A stretch of DNA of 64,000 nt from Isochrysis galbana (lineage: Eukaryota > Haptophyta > Isochrysidales > Isochrysidaceae): contig CM030939.1 in the NCBI GenBank assembly GCA_018136815.1, forward strand, positions 3,961,419 through 4,025,418, given 5' to 3'. Under the pieces are notes generated by a model. It was not told where the DNA came from. It did not search any database and saw only the letters and a program-made list of their open reading frames with translations. Positions 9,323 to 18,969 of this stretch are shown in pieces. Numbering within the stretch: the stretch's first letter is position 1; every line of letters starts with the position of its first letter. The translations under genes were made by a program, and so were the position numbers.

Positions 9323-11407
9323 ATGACCGTCGTCGTCGCGCTCGGACGGAGCACGCGCGGGCAGCTCGGTCTCGACGATGAGCAGCGGAAGAAGAAAGCG
9401 TTCTCCGTCGCTCCCACCATCGCCTTTCAGACGCTTGGCTGCGGGCCGAGCGACCGTGTCGTCATGGCGGCGTGCGGTGCCGACTTCACGCTCCTCCTCC
9501 TCAAATCGGGGCTGGTGTGGTCGAGCGGCTGCAACTCGACCGGCCAGCTTGGTAATCCGGCGGTAGGCGCCTTCAGTGCTAGGCCGATCCCCGTCAAGGA
9601 CCTACACGAGGTTCTCAAGATCTCGTGCGGCTCGCACCATGCTGCGGCCATCACTCAGGCTGGCGAGGCTTTTGTCTGGGGGCTCAACGACTCAGGCCAG
9701 TTGGGACTGGACCACCGCAAGCAGTGCAGCGTGCCTACCAAATTCAAAGATCCCACTTTTGCCGACGAGGAGGCTCTTGCGACCGCGTCCATCATATCTG
9801 CACCCTCTGAGCCTGATCAGGACAACCTCCCGCATCACACAGACGATGCCGACATCCTGCGGAGGAAGCTGTGCCACCCTCGAGGCAGCTGGCCCGAGTT
9901 CGTGGCTGGGATCGAAGACCGAATGTATGGGTGGCGTGAAACAGCATGTGGCCTGCAACATACGATCGCCAGCTACCGCTCGCATTCGCAGCGTGAGCTT
10001 CACATCATGTCGTGCGGCTCGGGTGCATCGGGATGCTTGGGGCACGGCGACACTGCAGATCAGCTGGCTCCGCTCGAAATCGCGGAGGTGCGCATTCGCA
10101 TGCTCGATGTGATTCAAGTTGCGGCAGGCTCATATCACAGCGTACTGCTTTGTCGAGATTCAAGCGTCTGGACCTTCGGCTTCTCCTCAGAGGGACGCCT
10201 CGGCTTGGGCACCACGCAGATCAGTGCGAACCTTCGTGTGCCTCGCCGTGTCCCTAATGGGCTTGGAATGCGCCAGTCACAGTCGGCGAGCGGCCTGGGC
10301 ATGGAGTGTGCGCGGATTCCTGCGCGGTCACGAGCCTCGGGACTCGATCAGTTTCGCACCTGCGTCCCGCGACGTGTCGAAGGGCTCACCGGTGTTCCGA
10401 TTGTGCAAGTCGCGTGCGGGAGCTCCCACTCGGTTGCCCTCACCGCCGATGGCAGTGTGTGGGGCTGGGGTTGTGACAAGTTTGGCCAGCTGAGCGGACG
10501 CAAGTCGCAGATGACGACGCCAAAGCCCATTGCATCGCTGTGCAACCGCGGGATCGTTGGGCTTGAGTGCGGCGCTTATCATACTGCAGCCATCACGGGC
10601 CAAGGCTCGCTGCTCCTCGTTGGTATGAACGAGGAGGGTCAATGTGGCGGTGATGCTCCACGCAGCTCGGGCATTCGAGGTGGCGTGATCAAGCAGAGCG
10701 ACGGGTGCGTACGCGACCCGCGAACTCTTAATGAGGCTGTTGGTATATCGAACGTCGCGTGCGGTGATGGCCATACCATCGTCATCGCAAAGGATGGGCC
10801 GCAGGTGAGCTCTGACGATGAAGGTGAGGGGGATGACATGCCTCTTCCCTCGACAGTGAGGAAGCTGCCCTCGGTGACAAAGACGCCGTCGGGCGCACTT
10901 CTCAAACAGCCCCGGCTCAAATTCTCGCGTTCTACTCCCTCGATGTCCACGCTCGGGGCCGAGGAAGTACGACGACTCGCGCCTCTTGACGAGCGTTTTG
11001 GAAATGTCCTCCGTATGCAATCAGACTCCCCGCCGCCGCTCTCCCCCGTTTCACCGGTGAAGCATAGCTCTTCAGGCCTCTTCCAACTGCCCTCCACACG
11101 GGAGATGAATAGCAGGCACAGCTTGAACGCGCGAGTACGTGGTGACGTGCCGCGCATCGAAGGGTTGACGTCCGCCACGAGTGTTGCTGAAATGATGGCC
11201 GCTGACATCTCGGGCTATGCCACTCGAGCTCAGGGTCTCTCAGTGGAGACTCCCGACTTGGATCAGTCAGACCTCTTGATGAGCCTGGCAGCAGAGAAGG
11301 CCCTCGCGGCGTATGCCTCCAATCCGAGCGTTGTCTCGCCAGATCACTTGAAACGCCATAAGTTTGTCTTTGGCGCCTCGCTCTCGTCAGCAAACGTTGC
11401 CGTGTGA
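9323..11407 (+). CDS. RCC1-repeat protein
   Basis: A 694-residue protein; I start at the Met at 9323 (MTVVVALGRSTRGQLGLD) because the longer open frame upstream lies in the SINE and in poly-G/C. Residues 1-~490 form a seven-bladed propeller: GRSTRGQLGLD, GCNSTGQLGNP, GLNDSGQLGLD, CGSGASGCLGHGD, FGFSSEGRLGLGT, WGCDKFGQLSGRK and GMNEEGQCGGD, each preceded by a CGxxHxxA-type strand (e.g. CGSHHAAAIT, CGSSHSVALT, CGAYHTAAIT). Insertions of 60-70 residues separate some blades. Residues ~490-694 are Ser/Pro-rich and probably disordered. RCC1 propellers act in Ran exchange factors, HERC ligases and many other scaffolds; without another catalytic domain I cannot assign the partner. No targeting signal is seen. 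Confidence 0.88.
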   Translation: MTVVVALGRSTRGQLGLDDEQRKKKAFSVAPTIAFQTLGCGPSDRVVMAACGADFTLLLLKSGLVWSSGCNSTGQLGNPAVGAFSARPIPVKDLHEVLKISCGSHHAAAITQAGEAFVWGLNDSGQLGLDHRKQCSVPTKFKDPTFADEEALATASIISAPSEPDQDNLPHHTDDADILRRKLCHPRGSWPEFVAGIEDRMYGWRETACGLQHTIASYRSHSQRELHIMSCGSGASGCLGHGDTADQLAPLEIAEVRIRMLDVIQVAAGSYHSVLLCRDSSVWTFGFSSEGRLGLGTTQISANLRVPRRVPNGLGMRQSQSASGLGMECARIPARSRASGLDQFRTCVPRRVEGLTGVPIVQVACGSSHSVALTADGSVWGWGCDKFGQLSGRKSQMTTPKPIASLCNRGIVGLECGAYHTAAITGQGSLLLVGMNEEGQCGGDAPRSSGIRGGVIKQSDGCVRDPRTLNEAVGISNVACGDGHTIVIAKDGPQVSSDDEGEGDDMPLPSTVRKLPSVTKTPSGALLKQPRLKFSRSTPSMSTLGAEEVRRLAPLDERFGNVLRMQSDSPPPLSPVSPVKHSSSGLFQLPSTREMNSRHSLNARVRGDVPRIEGLTSATSVAEMMAADISGYATRAQGLSVETPDLDQSDLLMSLAAEKALAAYASNPSVVSPDHLKRHKFVFGASLSSANVAV

Positions 11408-11710
11408 ATCAGTGCCACATTGCTTGTTTCGTAGCCCAGCATCGAGCGTAATAGTTGTGTTCTCTCTGATCTATGCCGTGACTCCCCTTTGCGATACTCA
11501 TCGGCCCCTTGTGATTCAAATCGCTTGAGCAGTACCATCTATCACTGCCGGGGGCGACGTCATTCTTGTACATCCCCCGTGCCTTGTTCGATAATACGGC
11601 TTGTCAGCTGGCGATACGAATGCGGGATAGAAGGCTTGCTTGATTGGTGATTTGCGACTAGCGTGCAAACTCGTATCGGCAACGGCACGCTTATTACAAA
11701 TTCACGCCGC
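11408..11710. other. intergenic, 3' flank of RCC1 gene
   Basis: No gene or clear repeat. Probably the 3' UTR and spacer. Confidence 0.35.
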
Positions 11711-12397
11711 CAACTTAGTTTATACTTAGTTCGCCCATGGGGGGGCATCCACTCCTCCCCTGCCATGGGGGAAGAACCACCCATGCTCCTGGCACGCCTG
11801 ATGGCTTGCCAGGAGCCCACTGCCCTGCTAACCCACTCTCTCCCTGGCAGGCTCGCCTGCCTCGCGCGTCTTGGCCTGTCGTGGCCAGCCCATCGCTCCA
11901 ACCCCCCCTCCCCCCCTGTTCGACAGGCAGACAGGTGCAGAGTGGGGACCCCTGAGGCCCAGGAGCGCCAGCGAGGGAGAGGCAGGGGAGACCTGGGCCC
12001 AGCCCCAGCCTCCTCTGCCCCCTGAGCTGGCCTCCAGGAGCCTCCAGGGGTAGCCAGGGGCAGCTGCAGGCCTGCCGCAGGCGCGCCATCGCGCGTGCCG
12101 CAGGAGAGGGGAGAGAGAGCGCGGAGAAGGGGGTGGGCGGAGCGCGGAGCGAGGGCTCCGACCACCGGAAAATATATGTAAGTCCTGCACCTGTTTACAG
12201 GAGAAGTCGGGACCGAGGACGCCGCCAGCCCGGTAGGCATAGGAGGAAGGGGGGAACGGATCACCGGGGGGGGGCGCGGGCCACCGACCATATCTAAGCC
12301 CTTTTCCCCTATCCCCCTAGTAGTGCACGGGGGGAGTCGCCTGATGGCGGGGGGGAAAGGGCCGGGAGAGTGGAGTTGTAGAAAGTTTTGCTGCGTG
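11711..12397 (+). mobile_element. SINE-A, plus orientation, 3' end cut
   Basis: Starts CAACTTAGTTTATACTTAGTT at 11711 and follows the 8313-9056 copy as its reverse complement through the block CCCTAGTAGTGCACGGGGGG and on to GTAGAAAGTTTTGCTGCGTGA. It then joins the 3' end of a minus-strand SINE-B, so the pair is tail to tail and the last ~70 bases of this copy are missing. Confidence 0.82.
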
Positions 12398-13108
12398 ATG
12401 CCTGACGAGCCAGGTGTCCGAGTGCTACCGGGGGGGGGGGGTCACTGCCCCCTCCCCTCGATATTTGTCCTCCCCCTAGTGCACGCACCGACCCCGCGCA
12501 CCCCAGCACGTCCTCTCCTCGAGTCCACGCTGGGGGAAAACCGAAAACCCCTTTCGGGTAAAAGCAACGCGGGGGGGGGGGGGGGCACTCGTGAATAGGG
12601 ACCCAGGAGCGCTAATCTCTCCTCGCCGAAGCGAGTGGCCGCGGCGAGCCGCGGCCCTTCCCTCCAGGCTCTGGCGCCCCCGTCTTTCTTACCCAAACAG
12701 GGCGAGAAGACACGTTTCTGCCGGAGGGGAGAGCTGCCGCTCCCCCCTCCCCTCCCTCTTCCCTTTTCCTCCTCTCTTCCCTGCGGCGGGGGCCCATGGC
12801 GCGCGCCTGCGGCCCCTCTTCAGGTCCCCAGGGGGCCGGCAGGAACCTGGGAGCGCAGCTCAGGGGGCAGGTGAGGCTGGGGCATGGCCCTGGCCCCTCC
12901 TGCCTCTCCCTCGCTGGCTCTCGAGCCCCTGCAAGTCGACTGGAGACTGGAGACTGGAGCTGGCTGGGGGGTCCTGATCAGGAGGGCCCAGGGGGAGGAG
13001 GGGCTGGTCAGAGGGATGGGCAGGCCACGACGGGCCAGGGCGGGCGAGTCAGGCGGGCCTGTGGGGAGAGGAATGGGTCAGCAGAGCTGTGTGCTCCTGG
13101 CAAGCCAT
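12398..13108 (-). mobile_element. SINE-B, 5'-truncated
   Basis: The reverse complement of the 55974-56728 part of the plus-strand SINE-B. Shared landmarks are the poly-G run, CCCCTTTCGGGTAAAA, the CGCGGCGAGCCGCGG hairpin and CCTGATCAGG. It ends near 13108 before reaching the 5' hairpin, the truncation expected when reverse transcription stops early. Confidence 0.82.
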
Positions 13109-13133
13109 CAGGGCCGCCCCCGTGACGCTTGCC

Positions 13134-13589
13134 TCATGGGGGGGAGAGGGAGTCTCCTGAGTTTGCATTCGCTGTGGATAATCGCTTGGTCACGGTCCTG
13201 ATGACAAAGACGACCACCGCTACGAGCGCGGCGACGACCCCAAGCGTGACCAACAAGGCGGTCAGCATTACTTTGTCGAAGATGAAGCGGAGGGCCAGCT
13301 GTGTTGGTGTTTCCACCGAGTCCGCACTGCACTCGACGTCGAGCGAGCGCACCGGGTGCGTCCACCCGATCGCCTTCAGGTCGACGTCTTCACGGCGCTT
13401 GTCTTGTGCTTGCGGGTCGTCGGCCGACGGGCCGTGGATGGTCGAGCTCACGCCTTTGGAGTGGGGCTCGGAAAAGATAGTCATTTTGCACCCCACCCGC
13501 ACAGATGCCTGCTTGGGGTCCTGGAGGTTCACCTCGTACTTTCCCGTTCCAAAGCCATTCCTATCGACGCGCCCGGGGGCGTTCCCCAT
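13134..13589 (-). CDS. small single-pass membrane protein, unknown
   Basis: A 151-residue protein. It begins MGNAPGRV, which could be N-myristoylated at Gly2. Residues ~15-95 are polar with two Cys. A strongly hydrophobic span (~110-132: KVMLTALLVTLGVVAALVAV) is followed by a basic stretch RTVTKRL, so the N-terminus is probably outside or lumenal if the span is a stop-transfer anchor. No family is recognised. The stop lies ~26 bp from the SINE-B end at 13108, so the present C-terminus (ANSGDSLSPP) and 3' UTR may have been altered by that insertion. A missing upstream or downstream exon is possible. Confidence 0.5.
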   Translation of the reverse strand: MGNAPGRVDRNGFGTGKYEVNLQDPKQASVRVGCKMTIFSEPHSKGVSSTIHGPSADDPQAQDKRREDVDLKAIGWTHPVRSLDVECSADSVETPTQLALRFIFDKVMLTALLVTLGVVAALVAVVVFVIRTVTKRLSTANANSGDSLSPP

Positions 13590-13702
13590 TGTTACAATTT
13601 AGGCTCGCACGCACACGGGAGCGCCTTTTGTTTTGGGGGTGCTTTATTTTTTTGGGGGGGGGGCGCTTGTTTTTTGACGCGGGTGGCTGCTTGGCCGCTG
13701 CC

Positions 13703-13789
13703 GCCTCCCTCTCTCCTGGCGCCGCCGCCGCCTCCCTCTCTCTCTCTCCTGGCGCCGCCGCCGCCTCCCTCTCTCTCTCCTGGCGCCGC
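13703..13789 (+). repeat. ~30-bp minisatellite, 3 units
   Basis: Units of the type GCCTCCCTCTCTCTCCTGGC followed by GCCGCCGC are repeated three times, with length changes in the CT run. It lies between the 13134-13589 gene (upstream side) and the insertion at 13808. Confidence 0.7.
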
Positions 13790-13807
13790 CCTGCTCTTGC
13801 CCCGCAG

Positions 13808-14740
13808 ATAATCTAACTGAGCATTAGTACCACTACTCTCACTAGCCCGGTACTAACACGACAGCCCTCAGCGCACCTGCCCGTACACCATGGCGCGTGT
13901 TGTTGCCACAGATACATACACCTATGCACCCCTCCGCATCTCCCCCCTCGCAAGCCCCCGGCTCCCATTCTAACTCCCCACAAGTTAAAATGAGGGAAAA
14001 CCCATTGAGGCGGACCGGTCGACGCCGGCCGACTCTCCGGGAAAAAGCACCGGGGGGGGGGGGAGGAACCTCTCGTCAACAAAGAGGAACGGCCCTTCCA
14101 GCTCTCGCCGTGAGCGGTTCTCGAGAAATAAACGACTGCGAGTCGAGTAGCCTGCGCCACCTTCAGGATACTCTCCTCGAGCTTGAGCCGCTCCCTTCTC
14201 TCTCCCGCCTGTCGCCGGCCGCCCCCTACCCGTTTGCTAACGCAAACGGGGCCTGTTTCTAACCGCACTCCATCGGGGGGGGTGCAAATCCCCCCCTCTC
14301 CCTCTCTCCACTCTCTCCCTTCGTCGTCCCTGCGGCGCGTCGCCATGCGGCGCGCCCTGGCCTGCTCTCAGGGGCCCTTTGGGGGCTCCCAGGGGGCCAG
14401 CAAGGGCAGCTCAGGGGGCAGTGGAGGCTGGGGCTCAGCCCCTGGCCCCCCCTGCCTCTCCCACGCTCGCCCCGCTGGCCATGGGAGCCGCCCAGAGACA
14501 CCTATATGCCTGGCGACCAGGGACAGAGGGGGAGTCAGCTCGAGGGCAGGCCCAGCGCGGGCGTGGGAGTGCGGCTCGCGGGCCGCGCCCCCGAAGGGTC
14601 TGGGCCAGATTGTTGAGTGCCCTGCCCCTGCCAAAGGGCAGGGGCTGGGGTTGATTGTACGGGCCCACCCCGGGGGGTGTCCGCGATGGTGTGAGGGGGG
14701 CGCGAGGCCCCCATTGTCCCCCACTTATAAAAGTAGGTTG
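13808..14740 (-). mobile_element. 933-bp non-autonomous element, 18-bp target duplication
   Basis: Flanked by a perfect 18-bp direct repeat CCTGCTCTTGCCCCGCAG (13790-13807 and 14741-14758). On the minus strand it starts CAACCTACTTTTATAAGTGG, a variant of the LINE/SINE 5' end, and finishes ACTAATGCTCAGTTAGATTA. The half at 13818-14150 recurs at ~48245-48590. The middle contains a SINE-like CAGCTCAGGGGGCAG block. No coding capacity is seen. The target looks like a polypyrimidine-AG splice acceptor. Confidence 0.75.
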
Positions 14741-14804
14741 CCTGCTCTTGCCCCGCAGCGCCTGCGCCCCCCTTCTCCCTGCAGCGCCCCCCTTCTCCCT
14801 GCAG

Positions 14805-15050
14805 CGCCACCTGCCCTCGCCTCCCCTTGACTCGCGGGCCGAGAGCGGCTGCTCCGAGTCCACCACACGCCGCGCCGTGTGGCGGGTCGCGCACAAGGGG
14901 ACGGGTTACGCCGTGCTCGGCGTGGGCGTCTACCAGGCCCTCTCGGGGCGCGCCCTCATGCCGAGCCAAGGCGACGCCGTTCTTGTTGCGTACGTGGTGC
15001 TCCTGGGCCTCTCCTTCGGGGTGCCCGCGGGGGGGCTCATGGTAGGGTGA
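14805..15050 (+). CDS. C-terminal exon of a membrane protein, possibly cytochrome b561-like
   Basis: An 81-residue open exon after a CTTCTCCCTGCAG acceptor-like site (a second similar site lies ~20 bp upstream and a third, duplicated by the 933-bp insertion, at 14741-14758). It encodes AVWRVAHKGTGYAVLGVGVY, then a second hydrophobic span (AVLVAYVVLLGLSFGVPAGG) and a stop. The W-x3-HKGTGYAVL pattern resembles the HRxxGY helix of cytochrome b561 and DOMON-b561 proteins, but one helix pair is not proof. No upstream exon could be matched; it may lie before the insertion or be lost. Confidence 0.35.
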   Translation, partial: RHLPSPPLDSRAESGCSESTTRRAVWRVAHKGTGYAVLGVGVYQALSGRALMPSQGDAVLVAYVVLLGLSFGVPAGGLMVG

Positions 15051-15209
15051 GAGTCCCCACGGGAGGGGAAGAAACCCTGAGGGAAAGGAGACCAAATGAA
15101 GGCAAGCCGCCTGGGCCCTGGGGCCTGGGGAATCCTTGGACACCCTTTTAAAGGTGAGTGGCCGGGTTTATGCAATTACTCTTGACAACTTACATGTTAC
15201 TCTTTCATT

Positions 15210-15351
15210 CACCGCCCCTCTCCCTCCACAATCGCCGTGTTGCGTACGAAGGAAGTTGGCCCCAACGCGCATATTCTCTTTCACCGCCCCTCTCCCTCCA
15301 CAATCGCCGTGTTGCGTACGAAGGAAGTTGGCCCCAACGCGCATATTCTCT
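15210..15351. repeat. 72-bp tandem duplication
   Basis: Two nearly identical 72-bp units (15210-15281, 15282-15351) starting CACCGCCCCTCTCCCTCCAC and ending GCGCATATTCTCT. A recent slippage or replication event; no coding role is seen. Confidence 0.9.
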
Positions 15352-15923
15352 GGCGGCAGGGATCAAATGAAAGCATCCTTCAGAGCGCATCTATTCGAGT
15401 GCTACATCACGACGTGGCCTGTCGCAGCGCTCATACGTGGAGAGCACTCGCTCAGTAGGCACACCATGGTTCTTTCCGACAGCACCACTTCTTCTGCTGC
15501 TCCCATCCGCACAAAATCCGAAGCGGGAGCTCGCTGAGGTTTGGTCAAGCCCAGGGCCGCGTGCACGAAAAGCAGCAGCCAATCCGGAGGCGACGAAGAT
15601 GCCACAGTCCACGGACAACATCTCTCGAGGCGAGAGCAACGAGCAACACCTTTCCCTTGAGCCCACCGGGCCCAAGGGGCACAAATCGCTGCAAGCATTG
15701 GATCATTGCGGAACCAGAGCTCGCTATCATCTAGCGATTGGCTCTCCTTGCTTCGTTCAGAAGGGGCACTGGGTGCACATTTTCGAATCGAACAGAGACG
15801 GTGAGATTTCTGGCGGCTCGACGAGCGATTGCATGGTATGGAGCCAAAATGGAAGATTCGAGTACCGAGATATTCAAGTGTGAGGTGAGGCGGAGTGTTG
15901 TTATGCAGATCCCGCAAGCAGAA
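15352..15923. other. intergenic or 3' flank, frames on both strands
   Basis: Frames at 15437-15883 (plus) and 15402-15917 (minus) overlap and have no recognisable domain. The 15924 gene ends here, so part is its 3' UTR. Confidence 0.3.
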
Positions 15924-18058
15924 TTACGAGGTCGTTCTCTGTGGACCGCTTTGGCCGAAGGGAAAGAGCGAGATGAAGGGCATTCTAGCCCGAAGAAACG
16001 TCTCCGAAGTAATGTCCGCCCCGAGCGTTTGCGTGCGACTGTTGGCGGTGGTCAGCGGCGGTGGCGGCGACACCAAATTCGCATCAGTGGTTGGCCCAAG
16101 TGGCTCCTGCTGCCCCGTCTCACACGATGACTGCTGAGCTGACGGTCGTGCCTGGGCTCTACTCCGCAAACTGACCGCAGTCGCGCTGTCATGCCGCCGA
16201 GGTGATTGCGCCTCGCTAGCCCCCTCTACGGCACGTTGCCGCTGCGCAAGGGAGGTAGTGTTTGAGCTATTATTGCCACCCGGGCCGCCTCCAATGTGCA
16301 GCCACTCGCGAAAATCGGGTTGCAGAGAAGAAAGCGAATCGCCGACACTAGCGATACCCTTTCCCACGGCCTCCAAACCCTGCGCAACACTTTGCGCCCC
16401 GATGTTCACGCCGCTGCTAAAGCCAGTGGCGTTGTCCACCTTGATGAGGGCTGCCGAGACAGAGGCGCCGATGGGCGCAAGCGCGCCCGCCGTGGAGGCG
16501 ATCGTCGCGTTCCAGCCCCCAGAGAATGCGGCACCAATCGACGAAGTGGTACCCACGTACCATTCAGCCACTGACGTGCTCATGCCTTCTACCGCTGAGG
16601 CGGAAGCGCTCACCCAGCGGTCCAGGTGCCACGCCTGTAGTTGGGCATCCATACGCTCGAAAAGCCGCCCTGTGTGGTACACGAACTCCGCCTGTCGGCG
16701 CTTTTCCTGGAGCTGGTCCCACAGGGTAAGGCCGACGGCAGCGACCAAGCGCGCGAGACTTCCGACACGGTTGGCGAGAGTGGAGGAATAGGCAGCGAGG
16801 AAGCCACCCAAGATGGCACGAAGCGCCGCTTTGGGGGCGGCAGAAATGCCACCTCCAAAACCGCTTAGAGCATAGTGCAGCAAGAGCCCACCTATGAGGA
16901 CAAAAGGGCGCAGTCAGCCACAGCACGGTGGGAGTGCGTGGATGCAAGGCCCGGCGGTGTCGAGCGCAAAGGCAGGGCCGCCACGGGAAAGCGCTCACCA
17001 GTGGCGCCCAGTGCAAAGGAGGCTCCCAGCAGCCTCCGGGATGCGAGCTGCTTCTCCGCAATCGCCAGTGTGTTGTTTAGCGCTCCGAGGGTCGAATTGA
17101 CGGCAGAGAGCGCTCGCTCGACCACCTCGCGGGGCTGCTGCAGGAGCCGTTCGCGCTGGCGCAGCAGGTGCTCGCGCTTCTGGATGATGGACGCGAGGCG
17201 CGCACGAGTGACCCTTTCTGTGGGCGCCGCACGCAGAGGCGCCGGGAGGGGGCCTTGGGTTGTGGGTGGCAGAGTGATGACCGAGGAGGCGAGGCGCCCG
17301 GCATCGGACACAACCCTATCGAAGGCTCCCTCCACACTCGCTTTGGCGGACCTCGCTGCCATGTCGATGGCGGCGGCCGTCGCAGCACCGGTCGCCGCCG
17401 TGGTGGCAGCCGTGCGCGAGAGCTGCGAGAAGAATGGGTCGTCTGGGCCGACCACATCAGAAGTGGGATCTGCCATCGAGATGGACGCCGCGGTCGCCAC
17501 AAGGGGATCGGTCGCCACTGACGCGGACGTGAGGCGCAAGCGTTCGATCTGCGATGGGGAGGAGGCGCCGTCCTTGCCCAGGTTGCCGAGCAGACGGAGA
17601 AATTCGGATCGGAAGGTTATGGTGGAGCGGAGCTGTGCGGCGGCTGACTCTGTTGCGCCAATCGAAGCGCTCGTGTTGGCGGGCCCGACAGCCGCCCCCA
17701 GGACGAGCCGACCGTAGAGTCCAGGGAGCGGCGCAATTCCGGAGAGCCGCGCGGCGGTGGTGGCGAGGTGCGACCTGATGCGGCCGCTCAGCCGAAGTGG
17801 TCGCTTGCCTGCACAAGAGAGTGTGCTCCCCTCTCGCTCGAGCTGCTCGACGCGTGCCTCGAGCTGCTGGACCCGCTGGAGAAGGATGGCGAGCTGCTCC
17901 GTCGTCAGCGTCACCTGCTGCGCGCTGGAGCGGGGCTCCACAGCCCTGGGGAGTCGCGGCTGGTGGCGGAGGGCAGTGTGGAGCGGAACAAGGATGGCAT
18001 CAGCACCAGCGCCCAGCAGCAGCAGCAGCAGCGGCCGAGGCAGCCAGACGGAGCGCAT
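15924..18058 (-). CDS. secreted or plastid-targeted coiled-coil membrane protein, two exons
   Basis: Exon 1 is 18058-16999 and exon 2 is 16891-15924, giving 675 residues. The 107-nt intron (16998-16892) starts GTGAGCGC and ends TTTTGTCCTCATAG, phase 1; splicing joins GASFALGAT to GGLLLHYALS and removes the stop that ends the exon-1 frame. The Met at 18058 starts a classic signal peptide (MRSVWLPRPLLLLLLGAGADA) followed by an Arg/Pro/Ser-rich stretch, fitting a bipartite plastid leader. A short coiled coil follows (~45-70: TEQLAILLQRVQQLEARVEQ), then an Ala/Thr-rich region, a second coiled coil (~300-345: REHLLRQRERLLQQPREVVE), glycine-rich hydrophobic segments across the splice site, amphipathic helices, and a polar tail with many Ser/Pro. 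No family is recognised. Confidence 0.7.
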
Positions 18059-18179
18059 GCAGCGCTTACGCCCCGGCTGGTGTGTGTGCGCGCGCGCACG
18101 CGCGCGCGTGTGGATGTCAGAGGGGAAGGGGGGCCAGAGGGGCGAGGGGTGGGTGCGCTCCGGAGTGGGGGGCGGCCAC

Positions 18180-18440
18180 CCCGGCTCGCTCCAGAGCCCC
18201 CTCTCTCTCTTCTCTCTCTCTCTCTTTCTCCCTCTTTCTTCTCTCTCTCCCTCCCTCCCTCTCCCTCTCTCTCTCGGCCTCCCTCTCTCGGCCTCTCTCT
18301 CTCTAGAGGTCTCTCCCTCTCTCTCCCCCCTCTCCACTCCCTTCTCTCTCTCTCGAGATTCTACCTCTCTCTCTTGTCTTTCCCTCTGTGTCTCCTCGGC
18401 CTCCCCCCTTTCCCCCTCTCCTCTCCTCTGCCCCCTCTCG
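18180..18440. promoter_or_regulatory. CT/GA tract upstream of the 18058 gene
   Basis: A 250-bp pyrimidine tract on the plus strand, i.e. GA-rich on the coding strand of the minus gene, starting ~120 bp above its Met. Like the other tracts it gives a spurious in-frame N-terminal extension rich in Arg and Glu. Confidence 0.45.
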
Positions 18441-18724
18441 CGCGGGCGCAGGCGGGATTTAACGAAGAGTGAGGCAAGAAATGGTTAGGCCCAGTCAGGA
18501 GAGGGGAGGTGGAGCTGCTGACGAGCCCCCCCCCCGTCCCCCCCCGGCCACCCCGTGCGGGGGTGGGGTGGGGAGAGGGGTGGACGCCGAGAAGATATGG
18601 ATAAAGTCAAGATGGAAGGGAAAGGAGAAGAAGACCAGAGGGAGCGATGTGGGGAGAGAGAGAGAGAGGGAAGAAGAGGAAAGCTGAGGATGGGAAGGGA
18701 AGAGAGAGGGCTTCTCTCGCAGCT

Positions 18725-18965
18725 GTGGCCGGCGGCCGGCGGCGGCGGGGGGCGGGGGGGGCGGGGGGGCGGGGGGGCGGGGGCGCGGGGGACGGACGAC
18801 CTCCCGCTCCCCCTCTCTCTCTCCCCGCTCCCCCCCCCCTTCTTCTCTATTGAGAGAGGAGAGACGGGGGGCGGGGGGCGCGGGACGGACGACCTCCCGC
18901 GGCTCCCCCCCCTCTCTCTCTCTTCCCCTCTTCTCTATTGAGAGAGGAGAGACGGGGGGCGGGGG
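18725..18965 (+). repeat. G-run cluster and ~90-bp tandem repeat
   Basis: G-runs separated by single C residues at 18730-18785 could form G-quadruplexes. They are followed by two units, each with GACGGACGACCTCCCGC, a CT run and TATTGAGAGAGGAGAGACGG (about 18789-18885 and 18886-18965). Confidence 0.7.
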
Positions 18966-18969
18966 GGCA

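Noticed and set aside
12591-13125. Plus-strand frames rich in Pro, Ala and Gly
   Set aside because: They lie wholly inside SINE-B.
15210-15351. CRISPR-like direct repeats
   Set aside because: Two adjacent 72-bp units without spacers in eukaryotic DNA; a simple tandem duplication.
15402-15917. Overlapping frames on both strands
   Set aside because: Neither has a recognisable domain or intron-exon logic; likely 3' flank.
18059-18337. Arg/Glu-rich extension of the 18058 gene
   Set aside because: It is translated CT/GA microsatellite; the signal peptide starts at 18058.
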